From Leptospiraceae bacterium (GTDB lineage: Bacteria; Spirochaetota; Leptospiria; Leptospirales; Leptospiraceae), in the NCBI GenBank assembly GCA_016711485.1, contig JADJSX010000029.1:186001-250000 (forward strand): a stretch of 64,000 nt of DNA. The letters run 5' to 3'. This document shows positions 46,699 through 56,352 of this stretch, in pieces. Positions within the stretch are counted from its first letter, which is position 1. Each line of letters starts with the position of its first letter. The notes under the pieces are model-generated. The model searched no databases and was not told the origin of the DNA. It worked only from the letters and a program-made list of their open reading frames with translations. The position numbers and the translations under genes are program-made.

Positions 46699-49600
46699 CT
46701 ACTTATCAAGATCAAAGCCGCCGCTGAGTATGAACTTTTGTAATAAATTATGAACTTTTATATTGATTTTAAATGGAGGGATACTTTCGCCTTCTAGTTT
46801 TTCAAAATATTCTTTTGCTTTAGATTTATCTACTGTGTCTTTCAATTCATCAAAATGTCCGTATTCATTTATATTAAATTCATTTATATTTGCCATCATC
46901 ATTGAATTAAGTTTAGTTTCGTCTAAACCAAAAATCTCTGCTATTGTTTGAATTTGATTGTTCTTTGCATCCGACTGGTATTGTGTAATGTATTCACGAA
47001 ATGTTTTTCCTTCTTCGAGAGCAATATCTCCTCTTTCTACATCATGCAAAAAAAGATTTGCATACTTTTGTTGTTCTTGTGTGAGAGAAGCAAACGATTT
47101 GTGTAATTCATCCAAAGTCAGTTGTTTTTGTTTTTCATCTATACCAACTGTGTTTAACATTTTTAGAAATTTTTCAAAACGAGAATTCATATATTCAGCA
47201 TCGATGACTTCTGTATCAATTTCAGTTAAGTATCCATCTATCTCAAAAGGAACATCTGGAATTTTATCTGTACCGCCTGAATCGCCCTCAGATAATTCTT
47301 TGTAACGATTTGCAAGAGTAAGAAAATCATTTTGGCTAAAATTCATTTCTATTTCTGACGTAACTTTTCCTGATTCATCTTTGACTTCAAAATTTGATTT
47401 GTTCCAAACAAAGCCTTGAATCTTTGCTGCTTCAAGATGCGTGTTAAACTCTTTAAATAGCTTAGCAAACTTTCCACGTTCTGGTATTTCTTCTGGAAGT
47501 TTTTCGAAACTAGAAACTCCTGCACTTTTAAATAAGTCTGCAATCTCAGAATACTTTGCATTCATTTGTTTTAAGTTTTGGCTGAGTCGCTCCACGAATA
47601 GCCCGATTGGTTTATCACCCGAATAAAGCTTCACTGCTTTTTTAATATTTTGTTCCATTGTATGTGGGAAGCGATAGTAACGAATGGTTCCAAATGGTTT
47701 ATCACGTCCAAAGAGACGATTGGTTCTTGAGAAAGCCTGAATGATATTTTCATACCTCAAAACTTTATCTAAATACAAAGTATTGATCCATTTGGAATCA
47801 AAGCCTGTGAGCATTTGATCTACCACAATTAAAATATCTATTTGGTTAGCGGTTTCAATTCTAGTATAAGGAGCTTTATGAGAAAGTCTTGCCGCAATAT
47901 CTTTTTTAAATTTATCGTGAGTTTTAAGAGAAAATTCTTGTTTGTAACGTTCATTATAATCTTCTAATATTTCCACTAAACCATCTTCTTTTATTTTTAC
48001 TCCTCCATTATTATCAATATTGGGATCAAAAAGGGCAGTGGTTTTCACTTCAGGCTTTTTATTTTTTAGAAGTCGATAGTATTCAATTGCTTCTCTGATA
48101 CTACTAGTTGCAAAGATTGCATGGTATTTTCCATTTTGACTGAGAGTTATCCAGTTCTCGGTAATGTCTTCTACTACTTTTTCGTAATGCTCTGTTCTTT
48201 CATATTGGGCTGGTGGAATATAATCTTCGATGCCTTTTGTGTACTTCCCATTCTTATCTTCTTCTCCTGCCATTTTCACTTTACTCAAATAGTGATTAAA
48301 AATCTTTTTTTTATCGGGATCAGAAAATGCTTCGTTTTCATCGGTTGCCTTTGCTTCTTTTAATGCAACTGCCTTCCGTAGATCTTTGTCTTTATAGGTA
48401 AGCACTTTGTAAGGATCAAAGCCCAAAACATTTTCATCACGGATTCCATCGGCTATACTATAACGGTGTAATTCATCCCCAAAGATTGTAACTGTAGAAC
48501 TATCTTTTTTTTGGTTTTCTTCATGAATCGGAGTTCCAGTAAATCCAAAAAACATTGCTCGTGAAAAAGTATTTTTAATGCCAACAAGCATTTCTCCGAA
48601 GGTTGATCGATGTGCTTCGTCTACAATAAATACAATTCTTTTTGTATTCATCAATTGAATGTCATGCGTGTTAAACCCTCCATCTTCTTCTTTGATATTG
48701 CTCATTTTCTGAATAGATGTAACGATTAACGTATTTTTAGGATCGGTGCTTTTTAATTTTGCAACTAACTCTGTAGTATTTTCAGTTGCCTGAACTTCAT
48801 CAGTTTCATCGGCAAAGTTTCGGTATTCTTTCAAAGATTGTGTGCCAAGCTCAATCCTATCCATAAGAAAGATTACTTTGTCTGCATGTTTTGAATTGGA
48901 AATGAGTTGTGCCGATTTGAAACTAGTCATAGTTTTGCCAGAACCGGTAGTATGCCAGACAAAACCTCCTAATTTTTTTTCTTCTTGCCAATCTCTTTTG
49001 GCAACTCGATCGGAAATTGCGTTAGCCGCATAGTATTGATAACTTCTCATTACTTTGAGAATTCCATCTGAATCATCTGCAACAGTATAGCATCCAATTA
49101 ACTGGTGCGCCATTGGAATTGATAAAAGTTTATAAACTACTATCTTCCAATGATTGATTGGCTCATTGTTGAAATCAGCCCAATGGAAATAATAATCTTT
49201 ATTAAATTTGCCATCTCTTCCTGGATTAGCGAAGTAAACTGTCTCTTCTGGTTGCATAGAAACAAATACTTGAACGAGAGAAAAGAGTCCTGTAAATACT
49301 CCCTCGTCTGAATATTTTTCGATTTGGTGGTAGGCTTGGCTTACTGCTACTCCACTTTTTTTAAGCTCTATATGGATTACAGGCATTCCATTGATTAGAA
49401 GCATTAAATCCCCACGACGATCATTCAGTAAATTGGATTTGGTTTTAAATTGGGGTTGTTTTACAATCTGGTATCTGCTTTGTCCTCTGGCGATTTCTTG
49501 TCTGTCATAAATCTTTAAGCTCACTTCTTTCCCAAAATGCAGTTTGTCCTCTGGATTGTCTCGTTTGATCGAAACTGTTTTTCCATTGATAAACCCATTT

Positions 49601-49839
49601 AATTTTAAGGGAGTTTTTAATTTATAAATTTGTTCTAGAATCTGTTGCATTTCTCCTTTTGTCAAAGGAATATCATTCAGACGATCCACACTTTTATTGG
49701 TATTAAAAAGGAAATCAGCCCAGTTTTGTATCAAGTCTTCTTCTGTAGGATTTCGAATAACGTTCTCATCTCCCCAACCTGATTGGGACAGTGCTTCAAT
49801 TAATGCATTTTCAAATTCAGACTCTTTTGTAAATTCCAT
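46699..49839 (-). CDS. hsdR: type I restriction endonuclease subunit R
   Basis: A 1046-aa motor/nuclease subunit. The N-terminal nuclease domain shows GMPVIHIELKKSG (the E-x-K of PD-(D/E)XK). The SF2 helicase follows: WHTTGSGKTMTS (Walker A), VDEAHRS (motif II), FTGTP (motif III), VDQMLTGFDS, then AFSRTNRL (motif VI). It cuts DNA after translocation when sites are unmethylated. It is intact and lies 48 bases after the toxin gene. Confidence 0.94.
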   Translation of the reverse strand: MEFTKESEFENALIEALSQSGWGDENVIRNPTEEDLIQNWADFLFNTNKSVDRLNDIPLTKGEMQQILEQIYKLKTPLKLNGFINGKTVSIKRDNPEDKLHFGKEVSLKIYDRQEIARGQSRYQIVKQPQFKTKSNLLNDRRGDLMLLINGMPVIHIELKKSGVAVSQAYHQIEKYSDEGVFTGLFSLVQVFVSMQPEETVYFANPGRDGKFNKDYYFHWADFNNEPINHWKIVVYKLLSIPMAHQLIGCYTVADDSDGILKVMRSYQYYAANAISDRVAKRDWQEEKKLGGFVWHTTGSGKTMTSFKSAQLISNSKHADKVIFLMDRIELGTQSLKEYRNFADETDEVQATENTTELVAKLKSTDPKNTLIVTSIQKMSNIKEEDGGFNTHDIQLMNTKRIVFIVDEAHRSTFGEMLVGIKNTFSRAMFFGFTGTPIHEENQKKDSSTVTIFGDELHRYSIADGIRDENVLGFDPYKVLTYKDKDLRKAVALKEAKATDENEAFSDPDKKKIFNHYLSKVKMAGEEDKNGKYTKGIEDYIPPAQYERTEHYEKVVEDITENWITLSQNGKYHAIFATSSIREAIEYYRLLKNKKPEVKTTALFDPNIDNNGGVKIKEDGLVEILEDYNERYKQEFSLKTHDKFKKDIAARLSHKAPYTRIETANQIDILIVVDQMLTGFDSKWINTLYLDKVLRYENIIQAFSRTNRLFGRDKPFGTIRYYRFPHTMEQNIKKAVKLYSGDKPIGLFVERLSQNLKQMNAKYSEIADLFKSAGVSSFEKLPEEIPERGKFAKLFKEFNTHLEAAKIQGFVWNKSNFEVKDESGKVTSEIEMNFSQNDFLTLANRYKELSEGDSGGTDKIPDVPFEIDGYLTEIDTEVIDAEYMNSRFEKFLKMLNTVGIDEKQKQLTLDELHKSFASLTQEQQKYANLFLHDVERGDIALEEGKTFREYITQYQSDAKNNQIQTIAEIFGLDETKLNSMMMANINEFNINEYGHFDELKDTVDKSKAKEYFEKLEGESIPPFKINIKVHNLLQKFILSGGFDLDK

Positions 49840-49887
49840 AGATACCTATTCTTCAATTTGATAAACTAGCAACTCATCAAATTAAAA

Positions 49888-50193
49888 TTAATTTTCTTTT
49901 AAACGTTCTTCTTTCTGGAAAGGTCGTCGCGCTGTATGCCAAATAGCAACAATCAAAAAAATTGGACTTTTCACAATATAATAGATATAATATTTAAAGC
50001 CTTTTACTTTGGTTTTTCGAATTCCATCCGAATCTGCGGAATAGGAGTCCGGCTTTGCCGAAATTGTTTCTATTTTTTGAAAGGTATTGATTACAAAGCG
50101 ACTTCCCAAACCTTCTTGCGCCTCTTCATAATAATTGTAAGTTTCTTCTAAGTCTTCTTCTGCTTTCTTTGTAAATTTATAATTGTATCCCAA
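49888..50193 (-). CDS. ParE/RelE-family toxin
   Basis: A 101-aa protein starting at a TTG (50193), giving GYNYKFTKKAEEDLEETYNYY, the classic ParE opening. Strands KTKVKGFKYYIYYIV and FLIVAIWHTARRP complete the fold. The frame is open to 50262, but the longer form would overlap most of the antitoxin's end. It overlaps the antitoxin by 17 bases. ParE-type toxins poison gyrase; others cut mRNA. Confidence 0.8.
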   Translation of the reverse strand: MGYNYKFTKKAEEDLEETYNYYEEAQEGLGSRFVINTFQKIETISAKPDSYSADSDGIRKTKVKGFKYYIYYIVKSPIFLIVAIWHTARRPFQKEERLKEN

Positions 50194-50464
50194 GTTTATC
50201 CTCCCATTTCTTTTTAATTTCTTCTCCGGAAATGGCGGATTCAGGATTATTTTCAAATTCACGGATTCTTAGATTCAGCTCTTGTCTATCTTCCAATGAA
50301 AGATTATCTGCTTCTTCTTCCTCTAAAAGATCGTTGTATAACTGAGAAAATGTTTTAAAATAAAGGAAGTCTATTAAATCAAAGATTTGCTTTTGGCTAG
50401 GTTGCGGTAATTTTTGTAACTTTTGAACCATTCGATTCAAGTCTGATGTTAATTCTGTTTGCAT
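50177..50464 (-). CDS. antitoxin of addiction-module type
   Basis: A 95-aa acidic protein. The second half, LSLEDRQELNLRIREFENNP...GEEIKKKWEDKLG, resembles the Unstab_antitox/addiction-module family that partners ParE/RelE. It is the upstream gene of the pair, as usual. The N-terminal half is helical. Confidence 0.75.
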   Translation of the reverse strand: MQTELTSDLNRMVQKLQKLPQPSQKQIFDLIDFLYFKTFSQLYNDLLEEEEADNLSLEDRQELNLRIREFENNPESAISGEEIKKKWEDKLGIQL

Positions 50465-50711
50465 ATCTTTCTCCCAGTATCACTTAATCTAAATATTTCC
50501 CTAGTGGTTTATGGATTCAATCATAAATTTCTATCGAATTAAAAAGATTTCTTCGTATTGAATATTTTTACCATACCTCGACACATTCGGCATAAACTCT
50601 GAACACGAAGGGCATGGAGTTTTTTTCTTAAAACATCATATTCAAAAATTTTTTTTATTTTATGGAAGCAGTTTCTTTCCATAAACCTTCCCTTTTATCA
50701 TGTCGTATTTA

Positions 50712-50778
50712 CTTCGTGTTCTCTGTGTGCTTCGTGGTAATTTTTTTTCACCACGAAGAGCACGAAGTTCACGAAGGG
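50712..50778. repeat. CACGAAG inverted repeat, copy 1
   Basis: CTTCGTG-containing arm, T-run spacer, then CACCACGAAGAGCACGAAG. It lies just past the 3' end of the GxxExxY gene. A further partial CACGAAGGGCATGGAG unit is at 50600. Confidence 0.75.
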
Positions 50779-50780
50779 TT

Positions 50781-51155
50781 TTATAAAACAAATCTTTTGA
50801 TTCCTTCTTTTAGTTTTTTCACATTAAAATTGATTAACAATCCTATTGATACATTTGATAATTTCATATAAGTTAAAATTTGTGCTTCATGGATGGGAAG
50901 AATTGTGCTTACACTTTTTAATTCCAAAATTAATTTACCTTCTATGATTGCATCCAATCTATACCCACAAGGAATTTTTATATTTTTATACATAATGGGT
51001 AGCTCCTTTTCTAATTCAAATGAAATATTATTTACTTTTAATTCATAAGCTAAACATTCCTGATATGTGCTCTCAAGTAGACCAGGTCCTAAAGTTTTAT
51101 GCACCTCAATAGCACAACCAATAACTCGACTTGAAAGCTCATCAAATTCCATATC
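50781..51155 (-). CDS. GxxExxY-family protein
   Basis: A 124-aa protein of unknown function named for its motif, here GLLESTYQ. IGCAIEVHKTLGPG, CGYRLDAIIEGKLILELKSV and TYMKLSNVSIGLLINF are family blocks and the latter region is reminiscent of a PD-(D/E)XK nuclease core. I choose ATG 51155: AAAGGA sits 6 bases upstream and the length is normal. The frame is open to 51251, but that extension is mostly translated CACGAAG repeat. Confidence 0.82.
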   Translation of the reverse strand, partial: DMEFDELSSRVIGCAIEVHKTLGPGLLESTYQECLAYELKVNNISFELEKELPIMYKNIKIPCGYRLDAIIEGKLILELKSVSTILPIHEAQILTYMKLSNVSIGLLINFNVKKLKEGIKRFVL

Positions 51156-51168
51156 ATCCTTTTCCTTT

Positions 51169-51238
51169 CTTCGTGTTTCTTCGTGGACTTCGTGGTGTAC
51201 ATTCTTTTCACCACGAAGAGCACGAAGGGCGCGAAGGG
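51169..51238. repeat. CACGAAG inverted repeat, copy 2
   Basis: Same palindromic unit as copy 1, lying immediately upstream of the chosen start of the GxxExxY gene and in frame with it. Confidence 0.8.
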
Positions 51239-51277
51239 TTTTTATTTTCATTCATTTCACTTCCTCCAGCTTCTTTT

Positions 51278-51347
51278 CTTCGTGTTCTCTGTGTGCTTCG
51301 TGGTTTAAATTTTTTTTCACCACGAAGAGCACGAAGGGCGCGAAGGG
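51278..51347. repeat. CACGAAG inverted repeat, copy 3
   Basis: Same unit, lying between the hsdS stop and the GxxExxY gene. Confidence 0.8.
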
Positions 51348-51350
51348 TTT

Positions 51351-52565
51351 TTATACAAACATCTTTTCCAAAAATGCTTTTTTCAGTTCTTTTAGTTTCT
51401 CGATTTCTTTTTCCTGCAAACCGAGCAAACGATCTAGGGTTTGGAAAAAATTTCCGATTTTGGTTTGTTCTTCAATAGTAGGATATACTATTTTTATTCC
51501 ATAAAAGTCTTTATGATTTAAATCTGGAATTGTTGAAGTACCTGCTAATTTTAAAATAAGTTCCTGAGTATTAGGTAATTTTAAAAAGCAAACAAAAAAG
51601 TTTTTATTCAACTCCTTTTGTGAAAATTTAATCTTGAAAAAGTTATTATGAAAAGCACCTGAAACATTTGTAACAACATGTCCAGTATTTCCGGTTCTAG
51701 TCATTAAAACATCGCTTTCTTTACATATAACCGATTCAGGCGGATTCAATATATAATATTTGACATCGGGATTTTCTTTTAAAAACTCATTAGTAATGTA
51801 AAAATAACTTCCATTTACATATTCTGTGTATCTTTTTGAAATTGCAATTTGAAGACCTTGATTTATTTCCGTTAACCTCTCAAGTTTCTTCCTTTCCCAC
51901 TTCCCACTAAAACCTTCAAAGCGGATTTCGGGAACGTCACTTCCTTCTTTGGGAAACATTTTATTTAAAAATGCTTTTTTTGTATTTTTTAATTTATCCA
52001 GTTTCTTTTGGCGTAGTACAATGAGAGTATCGATTTTCTGAAAGAATGTGCCAATTTGAGCTTGTTCGGCGGGGGAAGGGATATTAACTAAAGTTTTATT
52101 TATAGCTGTTCTTGCGAGACTTGGTACGCCAGTGTATTCACCTTTTTGCCTCCAATTAATGCTCTGAAATATAGGATATATGAAATCTAGTTTATTATTT
52201 TCCTTCGGCAAAGCATAAAATAAAGTATCAACAGTCCAAAATGGTGCTTTTAATATGTACGGTTTATCAATTGTTCCTTTTCTTCCAATTCCTATAGCAT
52301 CTTCTGTATACGATAACGCTTCATTAACGCTTAGCATATAACCACCTGTTCCGAAAACAGGTATATCACCTTTTGACAGATGTTTATAGTCTTGCCCACT
52401 TTTTACATCAACAACTTCCCCCAATTCCTTTTCTTCCCATTCATCGTTGTAACCCTGAAATCTTATTTCTGGTTTCTTTTCTTCGTGTTCTTCGTGTCCT
52501 TCGTGGTGTACATTCTTTTCACCACGAAGAGCACGAAGGTCACGAAGGTTTTTATTCTCACTCAT
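51351..52565 (-). CDS. hsdS: type I restriction specificity subunit S
   Basis: A 404-aa DNA-recognition subunit with two target-recognition domains (about 30-180 and 215-380), each followed by a conserved helix region (IDTLIVLRQKKLDKLKNTKKAFL and LDRLLGLQEKEIEKLKELKKAFL). Each domain starts in the usual way, PEIRFQGYNDEWEEKELGEV and PEIRFEGFSGKWERKKL. The first ~30 residues are a translated CACGAAG repeat (RALRGEKNVHHEGHEEHEE). The start is one base after the old hsdM stop. Confidence 0.9.
   Translation of the reverse strand: MSENKNLRDLRALRGEKNVHHEGHEEHEEKKPEIRFQGYNDEWEEKELGEVVDVKSGQDYKHLSKGDIPVFGTGGYMLSVNEALSYTEDAIGIGRKGTIDKPYILKAPFWTVDTLFYALPKENNKLDFIYPIFQSINWRQKGEYTGVPSLARTAINKTLVNIPSPAEQAQIGTFFQKIDTLIVLRQKKLDKLKNTKKAFLNKMFPKEGSDVPEIRFEGFSGKWERKKLERLTEINQGLQIAISKRYTEYVNGSYFYITNEFLKENPDVKYYILNPPESVICKESDVLMTRTGNTGHVVTNVSGAFHNNFFKIKFSQKELNKNFFVCFLKLPNTQELILKLAGTSTIPDLNHKDFYGIKIVYPTIEEQTKIGNFFQTLDRLLGLQEKEIEKLKELKKAFLEKMFV
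52481..52548. repeat. CACGAAG inverted repeat, copy 4 (inside hsdS)
   Basis: Same unit, located in frame within the first codons of hsdS. Confidence 0.8.
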
Positions 52566-52566
52566 C

Positions 52567-52652
52567 TCACTTTCCCCCTTTTAGGAGGCTTTGGAATTCT
52601 TGGATTCCTTCTTTGTCATATTTACTCCCTGTTAGTTCTCCAAGTAGAGATA
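52567..52652 (-). pseudogene. hsdM: severed 3' end of hsdM
   Basis: Encodes the last ~28 residues of HsdM (…LLGELTGSKYDKEG to LLKGGK) and its stop. Joining it to the upstream part, minus one copy of TAGAGATA, restores one frame of about 861 residues. It is now cut off by the insertion sequence and lacks a start. Confidence 0.85.
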
Positions 52653-53844
52653 CTAGGGCAAACGCATTAAAAAAGAGACTTGTACAACTGGATGGAAAGA
52701 AAATATTGTTATGAATGAACGAACAGTTAAACATATACGAACATTTTAATGAGCTAATTGATCCGCAAATAGAGCGAGGAAGAAAGCATTTACTAGTAGA
52801 TATAATATTTGTAGCAATCGTTTCCATCATAAGTGGAGCGGACGATTGGAATGAAATAGAAGAGTTTGGTAATTTGAAAATAGAATGGTTGCGGAAATTC
52901 ATAAAGTTAGAGAATGGTATTCCATCGCATGATACATTTAATAGAGTCTTTTCGCTGTTAGACCCTAAAAAGTTTTCTGAGTTGGCGATGGAATTATTTA
53001 ATCCGAATATCGTAGAAGGTTTAGATTTAATTTCAATAGATGGGAAAACTGTAAGACGTTCGGTCGATAAAAAGAACAATAAATTTCCGATTCATATTGT
53101 AAGTGCGTGGTCAAGTAAGAGTGGAATTACCTTGGGGCAAGTAAAAGTAGAGGAGAAGAGTAATGAAATTACAGCGATTCCTGAATTGCTTTCTCAGATA
53201 AAAGTGAAGAATAGCATTGTATCTATTGACGCAATGGGCTGTCAGAAAAGATTACAGAAAAGATTATAGAGCAAAAAGGCGATTATGCGATAGCCTTGAA
53301 GGAGAATCAACCGACAGTGTATAAAGAGGTTTTGAATTATTTTGAGCAACAATTGCTTTCTGGATTTGAAAGGGTAAATGTCGGTTATTCAATGACAGAG
53401 CAAAAAGGACATGGTCGAATTGAAAAAAGAGAATACTGGCTATTATCCGATATTGATTGGATTTCTAAGAAAGACGAATGGAAGGGATTGAAAAGTGTAG
53501 GAATGGTTCGTTCCGAGCGAGAATACCAAGGAAAAAAATCTATAGAGTCTCGATATTTTATTTCTAGTTTAACTAACCCTGAACTTTTTCAGAAATCTGT
53601 AAGAACTCATTGGCAAATTGAAAACTCTTGTCACTGGATTTTAGATGTCGTTTTTCGAGAAGATGATAGTCGAATTCGTGCTGGCTACGCTGCCGAAAAT
53701 TTTTCCATCATCAGAAAAATTGCTCTAAATTTCTTGAAGAATGATACCACAATTAAGATTGGAGTAAAAGGAAAACGACGCGCCGCAGGATGGGATGATA
53801 AATATCGCAGTAAAATCATAGGTTTTTAAATGCGTTTGCCCTAG
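52653..53844 (+). mobile_element. ISAs1-family insertion sequence
   Basis: A 1192-bp element with ends CTAGGGCAAACGCATT / AATGCGTTTGCCCTAG and 8-bp target duplication TAGAGATA at 52645-52652 and 53845-53852. It encodes one frameshifted transposase and sits inside hsdM. Confidence 0.9.
52715..53829 (+). pseudogene. ISAs1-family transposase, frameshifted
   Basis: Two adjoining frames (52715-53269 and 53296-53829). The N-terminal half carries the H-repeat-type DUF4372-like start and ISIDGKTVRRS; IVSIDAMGCQK is the second catalytic Asp region and the C-terminal half has HWQIENSCHWILDVVFREDDSR. The break is in an A-run near 53240 (CAGAAAAG): one extra A restores IDAMGCQKKITEKI. Probably inactive. 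Confidence 0.88.
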
Positions 53845-56352
53845 TAGAGATACCAATGTGTTTTCAGTTTCTTCTATTTCCTTTACTACTACTTCGTAAG
53901 TGGTTTTGTATTTTTCGGCAATTGTTTCTAATTGAGACGTTAGTGTATTGATAACAACCGATGGTAGTTCTTGCAGAGAAGTGACTAAGGGGTTAATCCA
54001 TTTTTGCTCCAGTAAGTCTAATACTTGTTTGTCAGATAGTTTTTCAATGGTTTCTTTTGTGAGTAAATGCAGATTAGCCTCTTCGGTTCTAATTTGATTT
54101 TTTAGGTCTTTGTCTTCTGCAATCAGTGTTTCTACTTTTAGAATTTTAGCTTGATATGAATCGTCGGGAAAGACTTCATTCTTTTTATTATCTACTTTGA
54201 TTTGTTTTGCTTCTTTAGTTACGCCCGATGCAGAGAAAGCATCTTTTGCTTCGTTGCTTACTTCTGTATCCTTTTCTTCTTCTGATAAAGATTCAAATAG
54301 TTCTTCTATTTCTGCATTGATTTCTAATAGTCTATCTTCTTTTGTTTTTAGGCTCTCTAATTCTTTTTTTAATAAATGATTTTGTGCTAGTTCAAAAGGA
54401 ATGATTCTACCAATCCAACCTTCTTGGACTTCGTGGTCTTTTCCATTTTTCTTTTTGATAACTAAATTTGGATCTACTCGTTTAGTTGTAGCAAATCCTT
54501 CTGTTTGTATCATTTCTAAATCTTCTGAAATGATTTGCCAATCATCATACAAAAGTTGATAGGCTTCATATTTATCAATGAGAGGAATTGGTTTGAGTCG
54601 TTTAAAAATTTCATCACTTAAAATCGTTTCTTCTTGTTTGATGTTTATGGATTCCCTATTAGTGAGTAATTCTTTTTTTAGATAAGCAGGAAAACTTTTA
54701 AAGGCAGATTCAAACTTTTCAATAAAGGAAATGACATCTGGATTTTCTTGGATTGTCTTTTTTACATCTTTTACTTTTAAGGAAGGATACTGACTCTCTG
54801 CCTTTGAAAACAAAGCGGAGCGTAAATTGGGAAACGCCTCCCAATACTCATTTAACGCATCCAATTCATTTTTAGGAATCCCACCGAACATACTTGCATA
54901 AATATCCCATGTTTCCGAACTCTCAGAAGAATCCACATAGCGCGGAATATTTAGATTGTATTCATTTCCTTGGATTTCTTTTTTTGAAACTACACGAGAA
55001 AATTTGGGAACATCCTTTCTTTCGATGACTGTATCTACAATTTTTTTAATATCCGAAGCTCTAAGCACATTGTTTTTTCCGACTTTTATAAATCCCTTGG
55101 ACGCATCTATAAAAAGAACATCTGAATTTTTTCTCTCTTGTCTCAATACCATGATAATAGTAGGAATACCAGTTCCAAAAAAGATATTGGCAGGAAGTCC
55201 AATAATCGTATCAATATGATTGTATTCAATTAATGCTTTGCGGATTTTTCCTTCTTCTCCTCCACGAAATAAAACACCATGTGGCAATACGATAGTCATT
55301 ATACCATCTGGTTTTAAATGGTATAGATCATGCAAAAGAAAAGCATAGTCCGCTTTTGTTTTTGGAGCAAGACCAAATCTTGAATAACGAGGATCGGTTT
55401 CTTTATGTTCTGAATCCCATTGTTGTGAATAAGGGGGATTAGACACAACCGCGTCCACACGAAGCACTGTGTACGTATTGATTGGATCATTTTCATCAAA
55501 AAAAGGCCAGTCATTTTCCAAAGTGTCTGCATTTCGAGTATTGATATTGCTCGCTAAAATTCCCCGCATAATTAAATTCATACGGGTTAGGTTGTAAGTG
55601 TTCTGCTTTAGTTCTTGTGCATAATATTTTATATTATTTTCATTTCCTATGAACTTTGCAACACTTTGTCCAATATTAATGAGTAACGAACCAGAGCCGC
55701 TTGTTGGATCATATATCTCTATACTTTTTTTAAACTTCAAATAATTAGCGATAATTTCTGACATGAGAAGAGAAACTTCATGTGGTGTATAAAATTCTCC
55801 TGCTTTCTTTCCTGCATTTGCGGCAAACATTCCAATTAAGTATTCGTAGATAAAGGTTAATACATCATAATCTTGTTTTCCATCCATTGGAATATCTTTG
55901 ATAAGTTGAATCAAGTCACTGACGGATTTTGTTTGGGAAGCCGTTGTGTCACCGAGTTTACTCAAACCCGTTTGCAGTGTATCAAAAATCCCCTGAAATA
56001 ATTTTTTATAATTGGGATGAATCAATCGACTAAAAGCAGAGAGAGCATCTCTCACATTGGAAACATCAAAATCTTTGCCTTTCTCTATCCAAGTGGAATA
56101 TAAGTCTTTGTAAGAAATAAAATATCCAATATTTTCGCTAAAATAGTTAACAGTCTCTTTGTCCCTCTCTGAGAGCGACTTTATATCTTTCTCAGTTAGT
56201 CCCTCTTTTCTAGCAAATTTTAACTCCTGTTCGGAAAGAAATTTATAAAATATAAAACCTAAAATATAATCTTTGTATTCATTTGCTTCAATTTTAGAAC
56301 GCATCTGATTTGCAGATTCCCAAATCTTAGCTGCTAATTGTTGTTTATTCAT
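53725..56352 (-). CDS. hsdM: type I modification subunit M, C-terminus replaced by IS sequence
   Basis: An 875-codon frame. N-terminal helical domain (about 1-150), then a class I adenine-N6 methyltransferase: IYDPTSGSGSLL (SAM motif) and VSNPPYSQQW (NPPY catalytic). The last native residues are ENTLVSLLG at about 833; the remaining ~41 codons read into the ISAs1 element. The core is intact, so methylation could persist. hsdS has lost its normal coupling to this gene. The protein is longer than minimal HsdM because of a coiled-coil-rich tail. Confidence 0.9.
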   Translation of the reverse strand: MNKQQLAAKIWESANQMRSKIEANEYKDYILGFIFYKFLSEQELKFARKEGLTEKDIKSLSERDKETVNYFSENIGYFISYKDLYSTWIEKGKDFDVSNVRDALSAFSRLIHPNYKKLFQGIFDTLQTGLSKLGDTTASQTKSVSDLIQLIKDIPMDGKQDYDVLTFIYEYLIGMFAANAGKKAGEFYTPHEVSLLMSEIIANYLKFKKSIEIYDPTSGSGSLLINIGQSVAKFIGNENNIKYYAQELKQNTYNLTRMNLIMRGILASNINTRNADTLENDWPFFDENDPINTYTVLRVDAVVSNPPYSQQWDSEHKETDPRYSRFGLAPKTKADYAFLLHDLYHLKPDGIMTIVLPHGVLFRGGEEGKIRKALIEYNHIDTIIGLPANIFFGTGIPTIIMVLRQERKNSDVLFIDASKGFIKVGKNNVLRASDIKKIVDTVIERKDVPKFSRVVSKKEIQGNEYNLNIPRYVDSSESSETWDIYASMFGGIPKNELDALNEYWEAFPNLRSALFSKAESQYPSLKVKDVKKTIQENPDVISFIEKFESAFKSFPAYLKKELLTNRESINIKQEETILSDEIFKRLKPIPLIDKYEAYQLLYDDWQIISEDLEMIQTEGFATTKRVDPNLVIKKKNGKDHEVQEGWIGRIIPFELAQNHLLKKELESLKTKEDRLLEINAEIEELFESLSEEEKDTEVSNEAKDAFSASGVTKEAKQIKVDNKKNEVFPDDSYQAKILKVETLIAEDKDLKNQIRTEEANLHLLTKETIEKLSDKQVLDLLEQKWINPLVTSLQELPSVVINTLTSQLETIAEKYKTTYEVVVKEIEETENTLVSLLGQTHLKTYDFTAIFIIPSCGASFSFYSNLNCGIILQEI

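Noticed and set aside
51067..51504. Plus-strand frames across the repeats next to hsdS
   Set aside because: They translate the repeat arms into Ser/Arg/Phe-rich sequence opposite real genes.
50600..52560. CRISPR array
   Set aside because: CACGAAG units are few, palindromic and separated by genes, not regular short spacers; no cas genes.
53241..53275. Programmed frameshift in the ISAs1 transposase
   Set aside because: The family normally has one frame; a lost A in a run explains it more simply.
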